NCBI GenBank assembly: GCA_004020645.1
Contig: SAQL01000045.1
Location: 1-35,939, forward strand
Reading direction: 5' to 3'
Source of the DNA: Mesorhizobium sp.
GTDB lineage: Bacteria; Pseudomonadota; Alphaproteobacteria; Rhizobiales; Rhizobiaceae
DNA: 35,939 nucleotides
Shown in pieces: positions 15,341 to 22,457 of this stretch. Position numbers and translations under genes: made by a program. Every line of letters begins with the position of its first letter. Position 1 is the stretch's first letter. The notes beneath the pieces were generated by a model, which ran no database searches, was not told the origin of the DNA, and saw only the letters and a program-made list of their open reading frames with translations.

Positions 15341-16195
15341 CTAGGCCGCCATCAGTTTAAGCGCCTTCAGAAGGCGAATGTGCGTATGGGAATGGTGGTG
15401 CCTCACATGCACGGCAGAATAGATCGGATGAGAGATCTTCGGCGCATCTGCAACAGTCTGAACCACCCCCTCCTGCCGCAATTTGGTGGCAACGGTTTCG
15501 GTAACGAACGCTGTCCCACCCCTGCTCCGCAGTAGGTAAGCAACGGCTCCGCCATTTCCGGTCGATACCGGGCTATTTTCCAATTCCGGCAACATCTGCT
15601 TGTGGGCACGATTGAAGTAGGCGGAATAATTGGCGCGGATATAGTCCGATGGCGTGATCTCACTGAGCGCAACTCGGCGCGTGCTGACCATCAGAAAACT
15701 CTCCTCGGCAATCTGCTCATAGTGCATGTCCGGCAGATGCTGCGGCGAGTAAAGCACGGCCAGGTCGAGACTCCCTGTAGTCAGGTCCAGAATCATCTGG
15801 TTGGAATAGTCGATCTCGACATAGATGGCCAACTTTGGCATCGTCGCTCGCACCCACTCCAGCCACGCTTCCAGCACACGTTCGTAGAGTTCGTGCTGGA
15901 TGCCGATGCGAATGAGGCGGTCGAATTTGCCTACGGACTGGATTTCGCGGCGGGCGTCAAGCCACCGTAGCTTAACTGCACGCGCGTGCTCCTCGAACCT
16001 TATGCCCGCGACGGTCGGTTCAGTGCCGCTTTTGTTGCGGATGAAGAGCTGCTTTTCCAGCAGCGTTTCGAGCGAACGAATCCGGCTCGAAACGGTCGAC
16101 TGCGTGACGCCCAAGCGCTCTGCCGTCCTGTTGAAGTTTCGGGTCTCGATTAGATCAATGAACGTATCGAGCAGTTCTATTTGCATCTCAGCCAT
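15341..16195 (-). CDS. LysR-family transcriptional regulator
   Basis: The 284-residue protein starts with a LysR helix-turn-helix (LLDTFIDLIETRNFNRTAERLGVTQ and on to about residue 65) and continues into a periplasmic-binding-protein-like effector domain (about 90-280, FDRLIRIGIQHELYE onwards). It is divergent from the amidohydrolase gene with a 170-base gap that contains a perfect palindrome, and converges with the reductase gene with only 9 bases between the stops. By the usual LysR logic it activates the amidohydrolase-Rieske-HD operon in response to a pathway substrate or intermediate, and represses itself. Met4 is an alternative start. Confidence 0.92.
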   Translation of the reverse strand: MAEMQIELLDTFIDLIETRNFNRTAERLGVTQSTVSSRIRSLETLLEKQLFIRNKSGTEPTVAGIRFEEHARAVKLRWLDARREIQSVGKFDRLIRIGIQHELYERVLEAWLEWVRATMPKLAIYVEIDYSNQMILDLTTGSLDLAVLYSPQHLPDMHYEQIAEESFLMVSTRRVALSEITPSDYIRANYSAYFNRAHKQMLPELENSPVSTGNGGAVAYLLRSRGGTAFVTETVATKLRQEGVVQTVADAPKISHPIYSAVHVRHHHSHTHIRLLKALKLMAA

Positions 16196-16254
16196 CCAGC
16201 AGAACTAGAAATCCTCCCAACGGGTATCGCTTTTTAGCCCCGGCTCCCAATGGC

Positions 16255-16273
16255 TAATCGGAATCTCCGATTA
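16255..16273. promoter_or_regulatory. Perfect palindrome TAATCGG-AATCT-CCGATTA, probable LysR operator
   Basis: A 7-bp perfect inverted repeat with a 5-base spacer lies 60 bases upstream of the LysR start and about 92 bases upstream of the amidohydrolase start. It contains T-N11-A spacings as in LysR recognition sites. Confidence 0.65.
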
Positions 16274-16365
16274 ACTTCTGCCTCCGCCTGTGTTGTCGGA
16301 CCTATCTCCAAAGCGCATGCTTGTTAGGTCTTTTCACGATACCCTTCCAGGCAGGTGACACATCA

Positions 16366-17451
16366 ATGTTGATCGTCGATACGGACGTACACAATTACTG
16401 GTCGAGTGCTGAAGTTCTTCTTCCCTATCTTGAGCCCTACTGGCGCGATTTCCTTGTCCGTGGCGAAAAGCCGGGGCCAACGGGGAGTTTCCCTCATGGG
16501 CATCGGCCATGGTTGCATCCGGAGGGATTCTCTCGGCACGACATCAAACCGGAATCCGAGGAGGACAACTACCTAATCATGAAGGAGAAGCACCTCGATT
16601 TCTACGATATCGACGTCGCAATCCTTACCGCGGATGAGCCGCTGGAAGCCTCGACATTGGCCAACTATCACTACGCAAACGCGCTGGTGAAGGCTTACAA
16701 CGACTACATGATCGACTGGTGGCTGCCGAAGGACAGGCGCCTCAAAGGTTCGATCATCATCTCGCCGACGGACCCGCATGGTGCTGCAGCTGAGATACGG
16801 CGCCTCGGTGGCCACAAGGACATCGTCCAGGTGCTGGCAAGCCACGGCTCGCAGCGTCCCTATGGCGATCCGTTCTACCACCCGATCTTCGAGGCCTGTG
16901 CGGAGGTTGGGCTACCCTTTGCGATTCATTTTGGCGGCCAAGGCGGCGTGAACCACAACGCCGTCGCGAGCGGACCGACGGCCTACTATTGGGAGACGCA
17001 TGCGCTTCTTAGCCAGCCCGCCATGACCCACGTAGTGAGCATGATTTCCAATGGTGTATTCGAAAAGTATCCCGACCTCTACTTCATCGTCATTGAATGC
17101 GGCGTTTCGTGGGTGCCGTCGTTGATGTGGAGATTGGACGCCAACTTCAAGGCGCTTCGCAAGGAGACCCCATGGCTGAAGATGCTGCCGTCGGAATATT
17201 GTCGCCGAAACGTCCGGTTCAGCACACAACCGCTCGAGCAACCGCAGAATGTCAAGCATCTTTGGGAGACGCTTGAACATATGGATGGCCAGAATACGCT
17301 GCTCTTCGCGTCGGATTATCCGCATTGGGATTTCGACGCGCCGACCAATCTCCACATCCCGCCGGCCTGGCGCGACAAGGTGATGGGTCTGAATGCGCTT
17401 GAAGTCTACAAGCGCATAGACGCTCCGGCCGCCACCGCGAGGGTCGCCTGA
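16366..17451 (+). CDS. Metal-dependent amidohydrolase (amidohydrolase_2 / ACMSD-like)
   Basis: The 361-residue protein has the amidohydrolase_2 barrel plan: an N-terminal metal site with His9 in VDTDVHNYW, His188 in AIHFGGQGG, and a C-terminal Asp317 in FASDYPHWDFDAP. The family includes decarboxylases (ACMSD, gamma-resorcylate type) and hydrolases acting on ring-cleavage or aromatic acids. The first motif has only one His (DVHNYW, not HxH), as in several family branches. The ATG at 16366 has AGGTGA at a suitable distance and removes 15 unlikely residues. Its stop overlaps the start of the Rieske gene by one base (TGATG), so the two are translationally coupled. The substrate is unknown. Confidence 0.9.
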   Translation: MLIVDTDVHNYWSSAEVLLPYLEPYWRDFLVRGEKPGPTGSFPHGHRPWLHPEGFSRHDIKPESEEDNYLIMKEKHLDFYDIDVAILTADEPLEASTLANYHYANALVKAYNDYMIDWWLPKDRRLKGSIIISPTDPHGAAAEIRRLGGHKDIVQVLASHGSQRPYGDPFYHPIFEACAEVGLPFAIHFGGQGGVNHNAVASGPTAYYWETHALLSQPAMTHVVSMISNGVFEKYPDLYFIVIECGVSWVPSLMWRLDANFKALRKETPWLKMLPSEYCRRNVRFSTQPLEQPQNVKHLWETLEHMDGQNTLLFASDYPHWDFDAPTNLHIPPAWRDKVMGLNALEVYKRIDAPAATARVA

Positions 17452-17828
17452 TGACCGCCACGGCAACCGCCACCGCACGAACCTTTGCCTGCAAGGTCGC
17501 CGAGGTTGCGGTCGGCAAGCCAAGGATCGTTACCATCGGCCGCATCAGCGTCGGCATATTCCAGCTCGATGACGGCTATGCCGCTCTGCTCAACATCTGT
17601 CCGCACCGGGCAGGCCAGCTTTGCGAGGGACCGGTGTGCGGAACCACGCGGCACACCGACAGGGCGGAGTTCATCTACGAACGGGCCGGCGAGCTCATTC
17701 GCTGCGCCTGGCATGGATGGGAGTTCGACATCCGATCTGGCAAATGCCTGGTCGACGAGAAGCTCAAGGCACGTATCTTCCCCGTCCATGTCGACGGGGA
17801 AGACATCTATCTCGAAATGGGCCGCTGA
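17451..17828 (+). CDS. Rieske-type [2Fe-2S] ferredoxin
   Basis: The 125-residue protein holds both halves of a Rieske cluster site: C50-P-H52 (CPHRAGQLCEG) and C85-AW-H88 (CAWHGWEF). An unusually long insert of about 32 residues with two extra cysteines separates them. There is no signal peptide and no catalytic domain, so it is a soluble electron carrier, comparable with the ferredoxin components of aromatic-ring dioxygenases. Gene order (coupled to the amidohydrolase, 32 bases before the HD gene, reductase nearby) suggests that it links the reductase to an oxygenase, possibly the HD protein (inference). Confidence 0.9.
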   Translation: MTATATATARTFACKVAEVAVGKPRIVTIGRISVGIFQLDDGYAALLNICPHRAGQLCEGPVCGTTRHTDRAEFIYERAGELIRCAWHGWEFDIRSGKCLVDEKLKARIFPVHVDGEDIYLEMGR

Positions 17829-17860
17829 CCGCCACAAGTCGCAGATTTGGAGATTCGACA

Positions 17861-18484
17861 ATGGAAACCGTGAAGTTCACCCAGATGAAGGATGGCGACC
17901 GCGAGGATTATGCCTTCCTGACCGAACATGAAATTGAGTATGCCGCCGGCACGTCCGACCGGCTGCTCGCTGCCATGGTCGATCTCGATAAATCGCTGTC
18001 AGGCTACAAGGTCACGCGGCTCGGCCATTCGCTGCAGGCCGCCACGCGCGCCTGGAATGCCGGGGCCGATATCGATTGGGTGGTGTCGGCGCTACTGCAC
18101 GACATCGGCGACATCTATGCTCCGCACAATCACGACGAATACGCTGCCGCCATCCTGTGTCCGTTCGTGCGCGAGCAATGTGCCTGGGTGGTGGAGAAGC
18201 ACGGCGACTTCCAGTTGGTCTATTATGGCGAGCATGTCGGCGCGAATCCACACAAGCGGGACGCGTTCAAGGACAATGCCTATTTTGATGACTGCGCGGA
18301 ATTCTGCGAAAAGTGGGACCAGGCGAGCTTCGATCCGGACTACCCGACCAGACCCCTGGAGTTCTTTGCGCCCTTTGTGAGAGAGGTCTTCGCCCGCAAG
18401 AGCTATGACCCCGCAGTTATCAGAACTGGCGAGCGAATGGTGATGTCGGATGACCTGATTGCTGCCAAACGTTCAACATCGTGA
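17861..18484 (+). CDS. HD-domain protein related to PhnZ/MIOX-type diiron oxygenases
   Basis: The 207-residue protein has an HD-domain metal site: His56 (RLGHSLQAA), His80-Asp81 (ALLHDIGD), candidate His114 and His125 or His131, and Asp153 in CEKWDQASFD. The last block, with LEFFAPFVREVF after it, is typical of PhnZ-like proteins named in phosphonate degradation operons, where the mixed-valent diiron centre cleaves C-P or oxidises C-H bonds. An ordinary HD phosphohydrolase is the alternative. A GGAG site eight bases before the ATG supports the start. It follows the Rieske gene in the same operon. No phosphonate genes are nearby, so the substrate is open. Confidence 0.8.
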   Translation: METVKFTQMKDGDREDYAFLTEHEIEYAAGTSDRLLAAMVDLDKSLSGYKVTRLGHSLQAATRAWNAGADIDWVVSALLHDIGDIYAPHNHDEYAAAILCPFVREQCAWVVEKHGDFQLVYYGEHVGANPHKRDAFKDNAYFDDCAEFCEKWDQASFDPDYPTRPLEFFAPFVREVFARKSYDPAVIRTGERMVMSDDLIAAKRSTS

Positions 18485-18999
18485 TGCCGCGGCGGCAAGC
18501 AGATCGCCGAATCTCTGATGCCAAGCGAATGTCTGCAAGCCGGGGCAACCCCCTCGCTCGTGTGAGAGAGGTAGACAGCAGCGATCCACCCCAATCAAGA
18601 CGTTCCGCGACGGCGGTTCAACGGCAGCTATGGGTCCACAACTTCGCGATGGTCGACTGTTGGTGAAGGTCCGGGAAAGATGCAAGGCTGTCCTTTGAGC
18701 TGAAGTATTGATGGGCTTAGGGCTCCGCCCTCGGCGCGCTTCGGAGCGCCTTCCGCCCGGCTTCGGTCGCTTTGCGCCCTGCAGCCGGTTCCCCGCGAAG
18801 GCGCCCACTCCGCTTGCACACCCGCTGCTCGCCGCGAGGCAGGGCTGCAGCGCAGTGCTGCGCCGCACCCCCGACCTCAAGGCCGGCGTGGACGAGAGTG
18901 GTAGCTGGGTGAAAATCAGCCTTGCAAAAGGTGGGGAGTCCCTTCTCCCCCAGGGGTCCCCCAGGAGGAGGAGGGGCGCGCCGCGCCGACATCGACGAT
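18485..18999. other. Intergenic, GC-rich, no gene recognised
   Basis: The 500 bases after the HD gene contain open frames on both strands with Arg/Pro/Ala-rich, motif-free products. Part (about 18715-18800) has short inverted segments such as GGCGCGCTTCGGAGCGCC. It looks like repeat debris at the right edge of the catabolic island. Confidence 0.4.
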
Positions 19000-19019
19000 A
19001 GTTCAACACAAGTTGAACT
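19000..19019. promoter_or_regulatory. Perfect palindrome AGTTCAAC-ACAA-GTTGAACT upstream of the glutathione transferase gene
   Basis: An 8-bp perfect inverted repeat with a 4-base spacer lies 92 bases before the start codon. Its size and position fit an operator for a dimeric helix-turn-helix regulator, whose gene is not in the vicinity. Confidence 0.5.
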
Positions 19020-19110
19020 TTCCGCACCCCGCACTATCTGTATCTACGTGTATAGAACCCCGCCCTATCCAACCTCCCTCCCAAGCCCCCAAGACAAGGC
19101 TCCTCCCGAG

Positions 19111-19977
19111 ATGAACCAATACACACCGCCGAAAGTATGGACCTGGAACAAGGAAAATGGCGGCGCCTTCGCCAGCATCAACCGGCCGATCGCGGGCCCG
19201 ACGCATGACAGGGAGTTGCCGGTCGGCAAGCATCCGCTGCAGCTTTACTCGCAGGGGACACCGAACGGCGTCAAGGTGACGATCATGCTGGAGGAACTCT
19301 TGGCGCTCGGCCACAAAGGCGCCGAATATGACGCCTGGCTGATCAGGATCAACGACGGCGACCAGTTCGGCAGCGGCTTCGTCGAGGTTAACCCCAACTC
19401 CAAGATCCCGGCGCTGATGGACCGCAGCGGGCCAAAGCCGATCCGCGTCTTCGAATCCGGCTCGATCCTGGTGCACCTGGCCGAAAAATTCGGCGAATTC
19501 CTGCCGACCGAGCAGCCGGCGCGCGCGGAAACCCTGTCGTGGCTGTTCTGGCAGATGGGCTCGGCGCCCTATCTCGGCGGCGGCTTCGGCCATTTCTATA
19601 CCTATGCGCCGGAAAAGATCGAATATGCCATCGACCGCTTCGCCATGGAGACCAAGCGCCAGATGGACGTGCTCGACCGGCGCCTGGCTGAAAGCGAATA
19701 TCTCGGCGGCGACGCCTACACGATTGCCGATATCGCCGTGTGGCCCTGGTATGGCGGGCTGGCCAAGGGCCGCATGTACAACGACGCCGGCGAGTTCCTG
19801 TCGGTCACGGAGTATAGACACGTGCAGCGCTGGGCCGACGCGATCGACGCGCGGCCGGCGGTGCAGCGCGGCCGCATGGTCAACCGCATCTTTGGCGAGC
19901 CTGCGATGCAGCTGCACGAGCGCCACGACGCCAGCGATTTCGACACCAAAACGCAGGACAAGCTGGCGGCGGAGTGA
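19111..19977 (+). CDS. yghU: Glutathione-dependent disulfide-bond oxidoreductase, YghU family
   Basis: The 288-residue protein is a Nu-class glutathione transferase. It has the N-terminal extension YTPPKVWTWNKENGG(A)FASINRPIAG typical of YghU, a thioredoxin-fold domain (about 45-130, HPLQLYSQGTPNGVKVTIMLEE, and ESGSILVHLAEKFG) and an all-helical C-terminal domain (about 140-270, GGDAYTIADIAVWPWYGGL). Known homologues bind two glutathione molecules and reduce disulfides rather than conjugating substrates. The ATG at 19111 matches the family start; the upstream open frame is GC-rich non-coding sequence. It is a single gene with a palindrome in its upstream region. Confidence 0.94.
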   Translation: MNQYTPPKVWTWNKENGGAFASINRPIAGPTHDRELPVGKHPLQLYSQGTPNGVKVTIMLEELLALGHKGAEYDAWLIRINDGDQFGSGFVEVNPNSKIPALMDRSGPKPIRVFESGSILVHLAEKFGEFLPTEQPARAETLSWLFWQMGSAPYLGGGFGHFYTYAPEKIEYAIDRFAMETKRQMDVLDRRLAESEYLGGDAYTIADIAVWPWYGGLAKGRMYNDAGEFLSVTEYRHVQRWADAIDARPAVQRGRMVNRIFGEPAMQLHERHDASDFDTKTQDKLAAE

Positions 19978-20064
19978 GCAGAGCGGATGACGCGTGGCGC
20001 CGGCGGGTTCCGGCGTCCGGGCCACTTGCTGCGCTGCTGTTCAACGCTGCGTTCCTCGACCACT

Positions 20065-20309
20065 GTAACGGCATGGATCCTAGGGTCTCCGCTACGTCGC
20101 TTCGCTCCTGCTCCGCCCTAGGATGACGAAGGCATGGTGGCTTGAGGCCAATCGCGGATGGTGAAAATTGGCAATTGCGTCGCCGCGTAGCGGTGGCGGT
20201 CGATGCCAAGCGCAAACCTCTAGGATTGGCTGAAGCAACACTCCCCTTCGTCATCCTAGGGCGAAGCGAACGCGAAGCGGAGCGCAGACCCCAGGATCCA
20301 TGCCGTTAC
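20065..20309. repeat. Inverted pair of a third repeat family
   Basis: A copy at 20065-20132 (GTAACGGCATGGATCCTAGGG ... CCCTAGGATGACGAAGG, shortened here) faces a diverged inverted copy at 20245-20309. The outer 15-20 bases are nearly identical, while the middle, rich in CGCTTCGC, has drifted. It is the third dispersed palindromic family in the window. Confidence 0.8.
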
Positions 20310-20680
20310 GGTGACCGAGAAGTGCAGCGATCCAGTGCTCGCCCCTACGGTCAGCCTGAATCTCAACAAACCTTAGGCTCAACCGAGCAGCATCGATAGA
20401 GGCAGGAAGCACTTGGGAGTTCAGGATTGCACAAGCCGCAGGCAGGCTTCCGCGCTGCCCAATCCCAGGTATATGTATCCGGAAGTATATATTGGTTGAC
20501 TAAAGTAACGGAACGTCCAATGCACATTCCCAGAACCGAACATGTCCGCTTTCAAACTGCTTAGACCAAGCTGTCTATCTGATAATCATTATGGTCTAGG
20601 CATGTTGATATTGGTGCTGGCCTGACCTGGATCTCGAAACCGCAAACCGTCTCAATGGTCCAGTACTCGCGGGTCGCGGA
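20310..20680. other. Intergenic, comparatively AT-rich, no gene recognised
   Basis: No reading frame with codon bias or motif is seen. A 7-bp inverted repeat TAGACCA/TGGTCTA (20562-20568 with 20592-20598) is the only structure noticed. The region is more AT-rich than its surroundings, which may mark acquired or decayed DNA downstream of the SyrA-like gene. Confidence 0.4.
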
Positions 20681-20872
20681 TTACCTGTGAGTCTTTCGCC
20701 CGGTTCCATAGATCTGCCGGATGACGAACACAAAATATCCAACCTGCGAAACGATCAAGGTAAGAACCGTCCAGCCCAGCGCCTTCCAGATCGAACCCGT
20801 TGCCAAAAAAGTCGAGAGCGCCACGACGAGTGACGCGGTGGCCATCCCCACCAGGAACTGTGGAAAATTCAT
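20681..20872 (-). CDS. SyrA/ExoX-like small membrane protein (exopolysaccharide production repressor family)
   Basis: The 63-residue protein has two hydrophobic helices (about residues 6-28 and 33-52) and the pattern FLVGMATASLVVALSTFLATGS, then QVGYFVFVIRQIYG. This agrees with my memory of the SyrA / exopolysaccharide-production-repressor family, small inner-membrane proteins of rhizobia that modulate exopolysaccharide synthesis. The usual start region and the ending QVGYF are the main evidence. The ribosome-binding site is weak. It stands alone in a gene-poor stretch. Confidence 0.65.
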   Translation of the reverse strand: MNFPQFLVGMATASLVVALSTFLATGSIWKALGWTVLTLIVSQVGYFVFVIRQIYGTGRKTHR

Positions 20873-21171
20873 TGTTTTTCAAAGCCGTCCCGGAGCTTCT
20901 ACAGCCGCGACGACCACCCTTGCCCATTTACCCCACACCAACGTTTTCACCCTTTCAATGGTTGCGCAAGTAGCAATGGATCAGAAGTGTGTGTATGCTT
21001 AATGCATCCTATGGTTGAGAGGCTTCCTGGCTGATGCTGTTCCATTCAAAAGAGCTGATCTGGTGAGGGAAGGCACGAAAATTTGTTGCGTGCCGGGCGC
21101 TCCGGGCGCAACGTAGGCGCTACGGACTGCGATAAAACAAGAAGATCAGTCCAGGGAGAATGGGGGATTAC

Positions 21172-21912
21172 ATGGCGCTCAAGGTAATTGGCGCGGGCTT
21201 CGGACGCACGGGCACATGGTCGACCTTTACCGCGCTGAACAGGCTCGGCCTTGCCTGCTATCACATGCAGGAAGTGATCCTCAACAAGGCCAACAAGGGC
21301 CACCTCGACTTCTGGCGCAAGGTAGCGAACAGCAAGCCCGGCACGCCGCACGACTGGGACCGGGTGTTTGCCAACTACACGGCGACGGTCGACAATCCCG
21401 GCTGCTGCGTGTGGCGGGAGCTGCTGGCCGAATACCCTGACGCCAAGGTGCTGCTGACGCTCCACCCACGCGGCGCCGAAGGCTGGTACGACAGCACGAT
21501 CGATACGATCTACTTCACCGAGAATCTCTGGCAGTTCAAGATTTTGGAGTGGCTGACGCCGTTCGGCCGAAAATTCGGCGACATGTCGCGCAAGCTGATC
21601 TGGGGCCGCGTGCTGGCCGGCGTGATGGACGACCGCGAGCGGGCGATCGCACGCTACAACGCCTACACCGAGGAGGTGAAGGCAGCCGTTCCGCCGGAAA
21701 AGCTCCTGGTGTTCACGGTGACCGAAGGCTGGGGGCCGCTGTGCCGCTTTCTCGGCGTGGCGGAACCGCAGGAGCCGTTCCCGAACCTCAATGACCGCTC
21801 AAGCGTCAAGAAGGTGATCCGCGACGTCATCAAGGGATCGTACGTCATGCTCGGGCTGTCGATCGCCGGGGTGGTGGCGGTGCTGAGCGGGGTTTTGTGG
21901 TGGCTGGGGTAG
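21172..21912 (+). CDS. Sulfotransferase-family protein with C-terminal membrane helix
   Basis: The 246-residue protein starts MALKVIGAGFGRTGTWST; the loop GFGRTGTWS (residues 9-17) is the phosphosulfate-binding loop of the sulfotransferase_4 family. Further family blocks are DNPGCCVWRELLAEYPDAKVLLTLHPRG and ERAIARYNAYTEEVKAAVPPEKLLVF. It ends in a hydrophobic helix (VMLGLSIAGVVAVLSGVLWWLG) that likely anchors it to the membrane. The acceptor is unknown; in rhizobia such enzymes could modify lipids or polysaccharides, but this is inference. I choose the ATG at 21172 because a GGGGGA stretch precedes it; 21160 is an alternative. A copy of its last 18 codons occurs at 24875-24928. Confidence 0.85.
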   Translation: MALKVIGAGFGRTGTWSTFTALNRLGLACYHMQEVILNKANKGHLDFWRKVANSKPGTPHDWDRVFANYTATVDNPGCCVWRELLAEYPDAKVLLTLHPRGAEGWYDSTIDTIYFTENLWQFKILEWLTPFGRKFGDMSRKLIWGRVLAGVMDDRERAIARYNAYTEEVKAAVPPEKLLVFTVTEGWGPLCRFLGVAEPQEPFPNLNDRSSVKKVIRDVIKGSYVMLGLSIAGVVAVLSGVLWWLG

Positions 21913-21992
21913 AGTGGTGGTTGGGTGGGACGAGCAAAGATTCTGACAGCGGCTGCAGCTCAGGCGATATTCTTGGATACGCAGGCGGGACA

Positions 21993-22152
21993 GCGCCCCC
22001 CTCTGGCCTGCCGGCCATCTCCCCCACTTGGGGGGAGATCAGCAGCTTCGGCGCTCCGCGCTCTCTTGCGCCGTTGCAGATTGGCGAAACCCGGCGTGAC
22101 GGCCGATCTCCCCCCAAGTGGGGGAGATGTCCGGCAGGACAGAGGGGGGCGC
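21993..22152. repeat. Third copy of the long inverted repeat pair
   Basis: Arms at 21993-22040 and 22105-22152 belong to the family at 1586-1745 and face each other across 64 bases. The spacer shares GATTGGCGAAA with the spacer of the first copy, so the whole unit, and not only the arms, is repeated. It lies between convergent genes (sulfotransferase and minE). Confidence 0.9.
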
Positions 22153-22184
22153 GAAGGATCGCAGCGGGCCCGAGACTTGCGAAT

Positions 22185-22457
22185 TCAGGCCGACATCGCC
22201 AGCGGCCTTGCGCTCTTGTTGGGGATCTGGATGTCGATTTCCAGCGTCGACATCGTCTCGCCGCGATCCATCGAGACCTGCAGATAATCCTGGTCGATCT
22301 GCACATGCCTGGCGATGACGGCCATGATCTCCTCGCGCAGCACCGAGACGAGATCGGGCTGGCTGCGGTTGCGGCGCTCATAGGCGAGCAGCACCTGCAG
22401 CCGCTCGCGCGCGACCGGCGCGCTGCCGCGCCGCTTGAAGAGGTCTAACAGGCTCAT
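22185..22457 (-). CDS. minE: Cell division topological specificity factor MinE
   Basis: The 90-residue protein has the MinE plan: an amphipathic N-terminus MSLLDLFKRR, the MinD-binding region RLQVLLAYERR, and a C-terminal topological domain (IMAVIARHVQIDQDYLQVSMDRGETMSTLEIDI). It stimulates MinD ATPase and drives the pole-to-pole oscillation that keeps MinC away from midcell. The start overlaps the minD stop by four bases (ATGA), showing translational coupling. Last gene of the minCDE operon. Confidence 0.97.
   Translation of the reverse strand: MSLLDLFKRRGSAPVARERLQVLLAYERRNRSQPDLVSVLREEIMAVIARHVQIDQDYLQVSMDRGETMSTLEIDIQIPNKSARPLAMSA

Noticed and set aside
18708..19034. GC-rich frames on both strands between the HD gene and the glutathione transferase gene
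   Set aside because: The products are Arg/Pro-rich without motifs, and the transferase start at 19111 is fixed by homology to YghU.
20562..20598. Inverted repeat TAGACCA/TGGTCTA, considered as an operator or nod-box-like element
   Set aside because: Only 7 bp with a 23-base spacer, no match to the nod box consensus I know, and no gene start close by on either strand.
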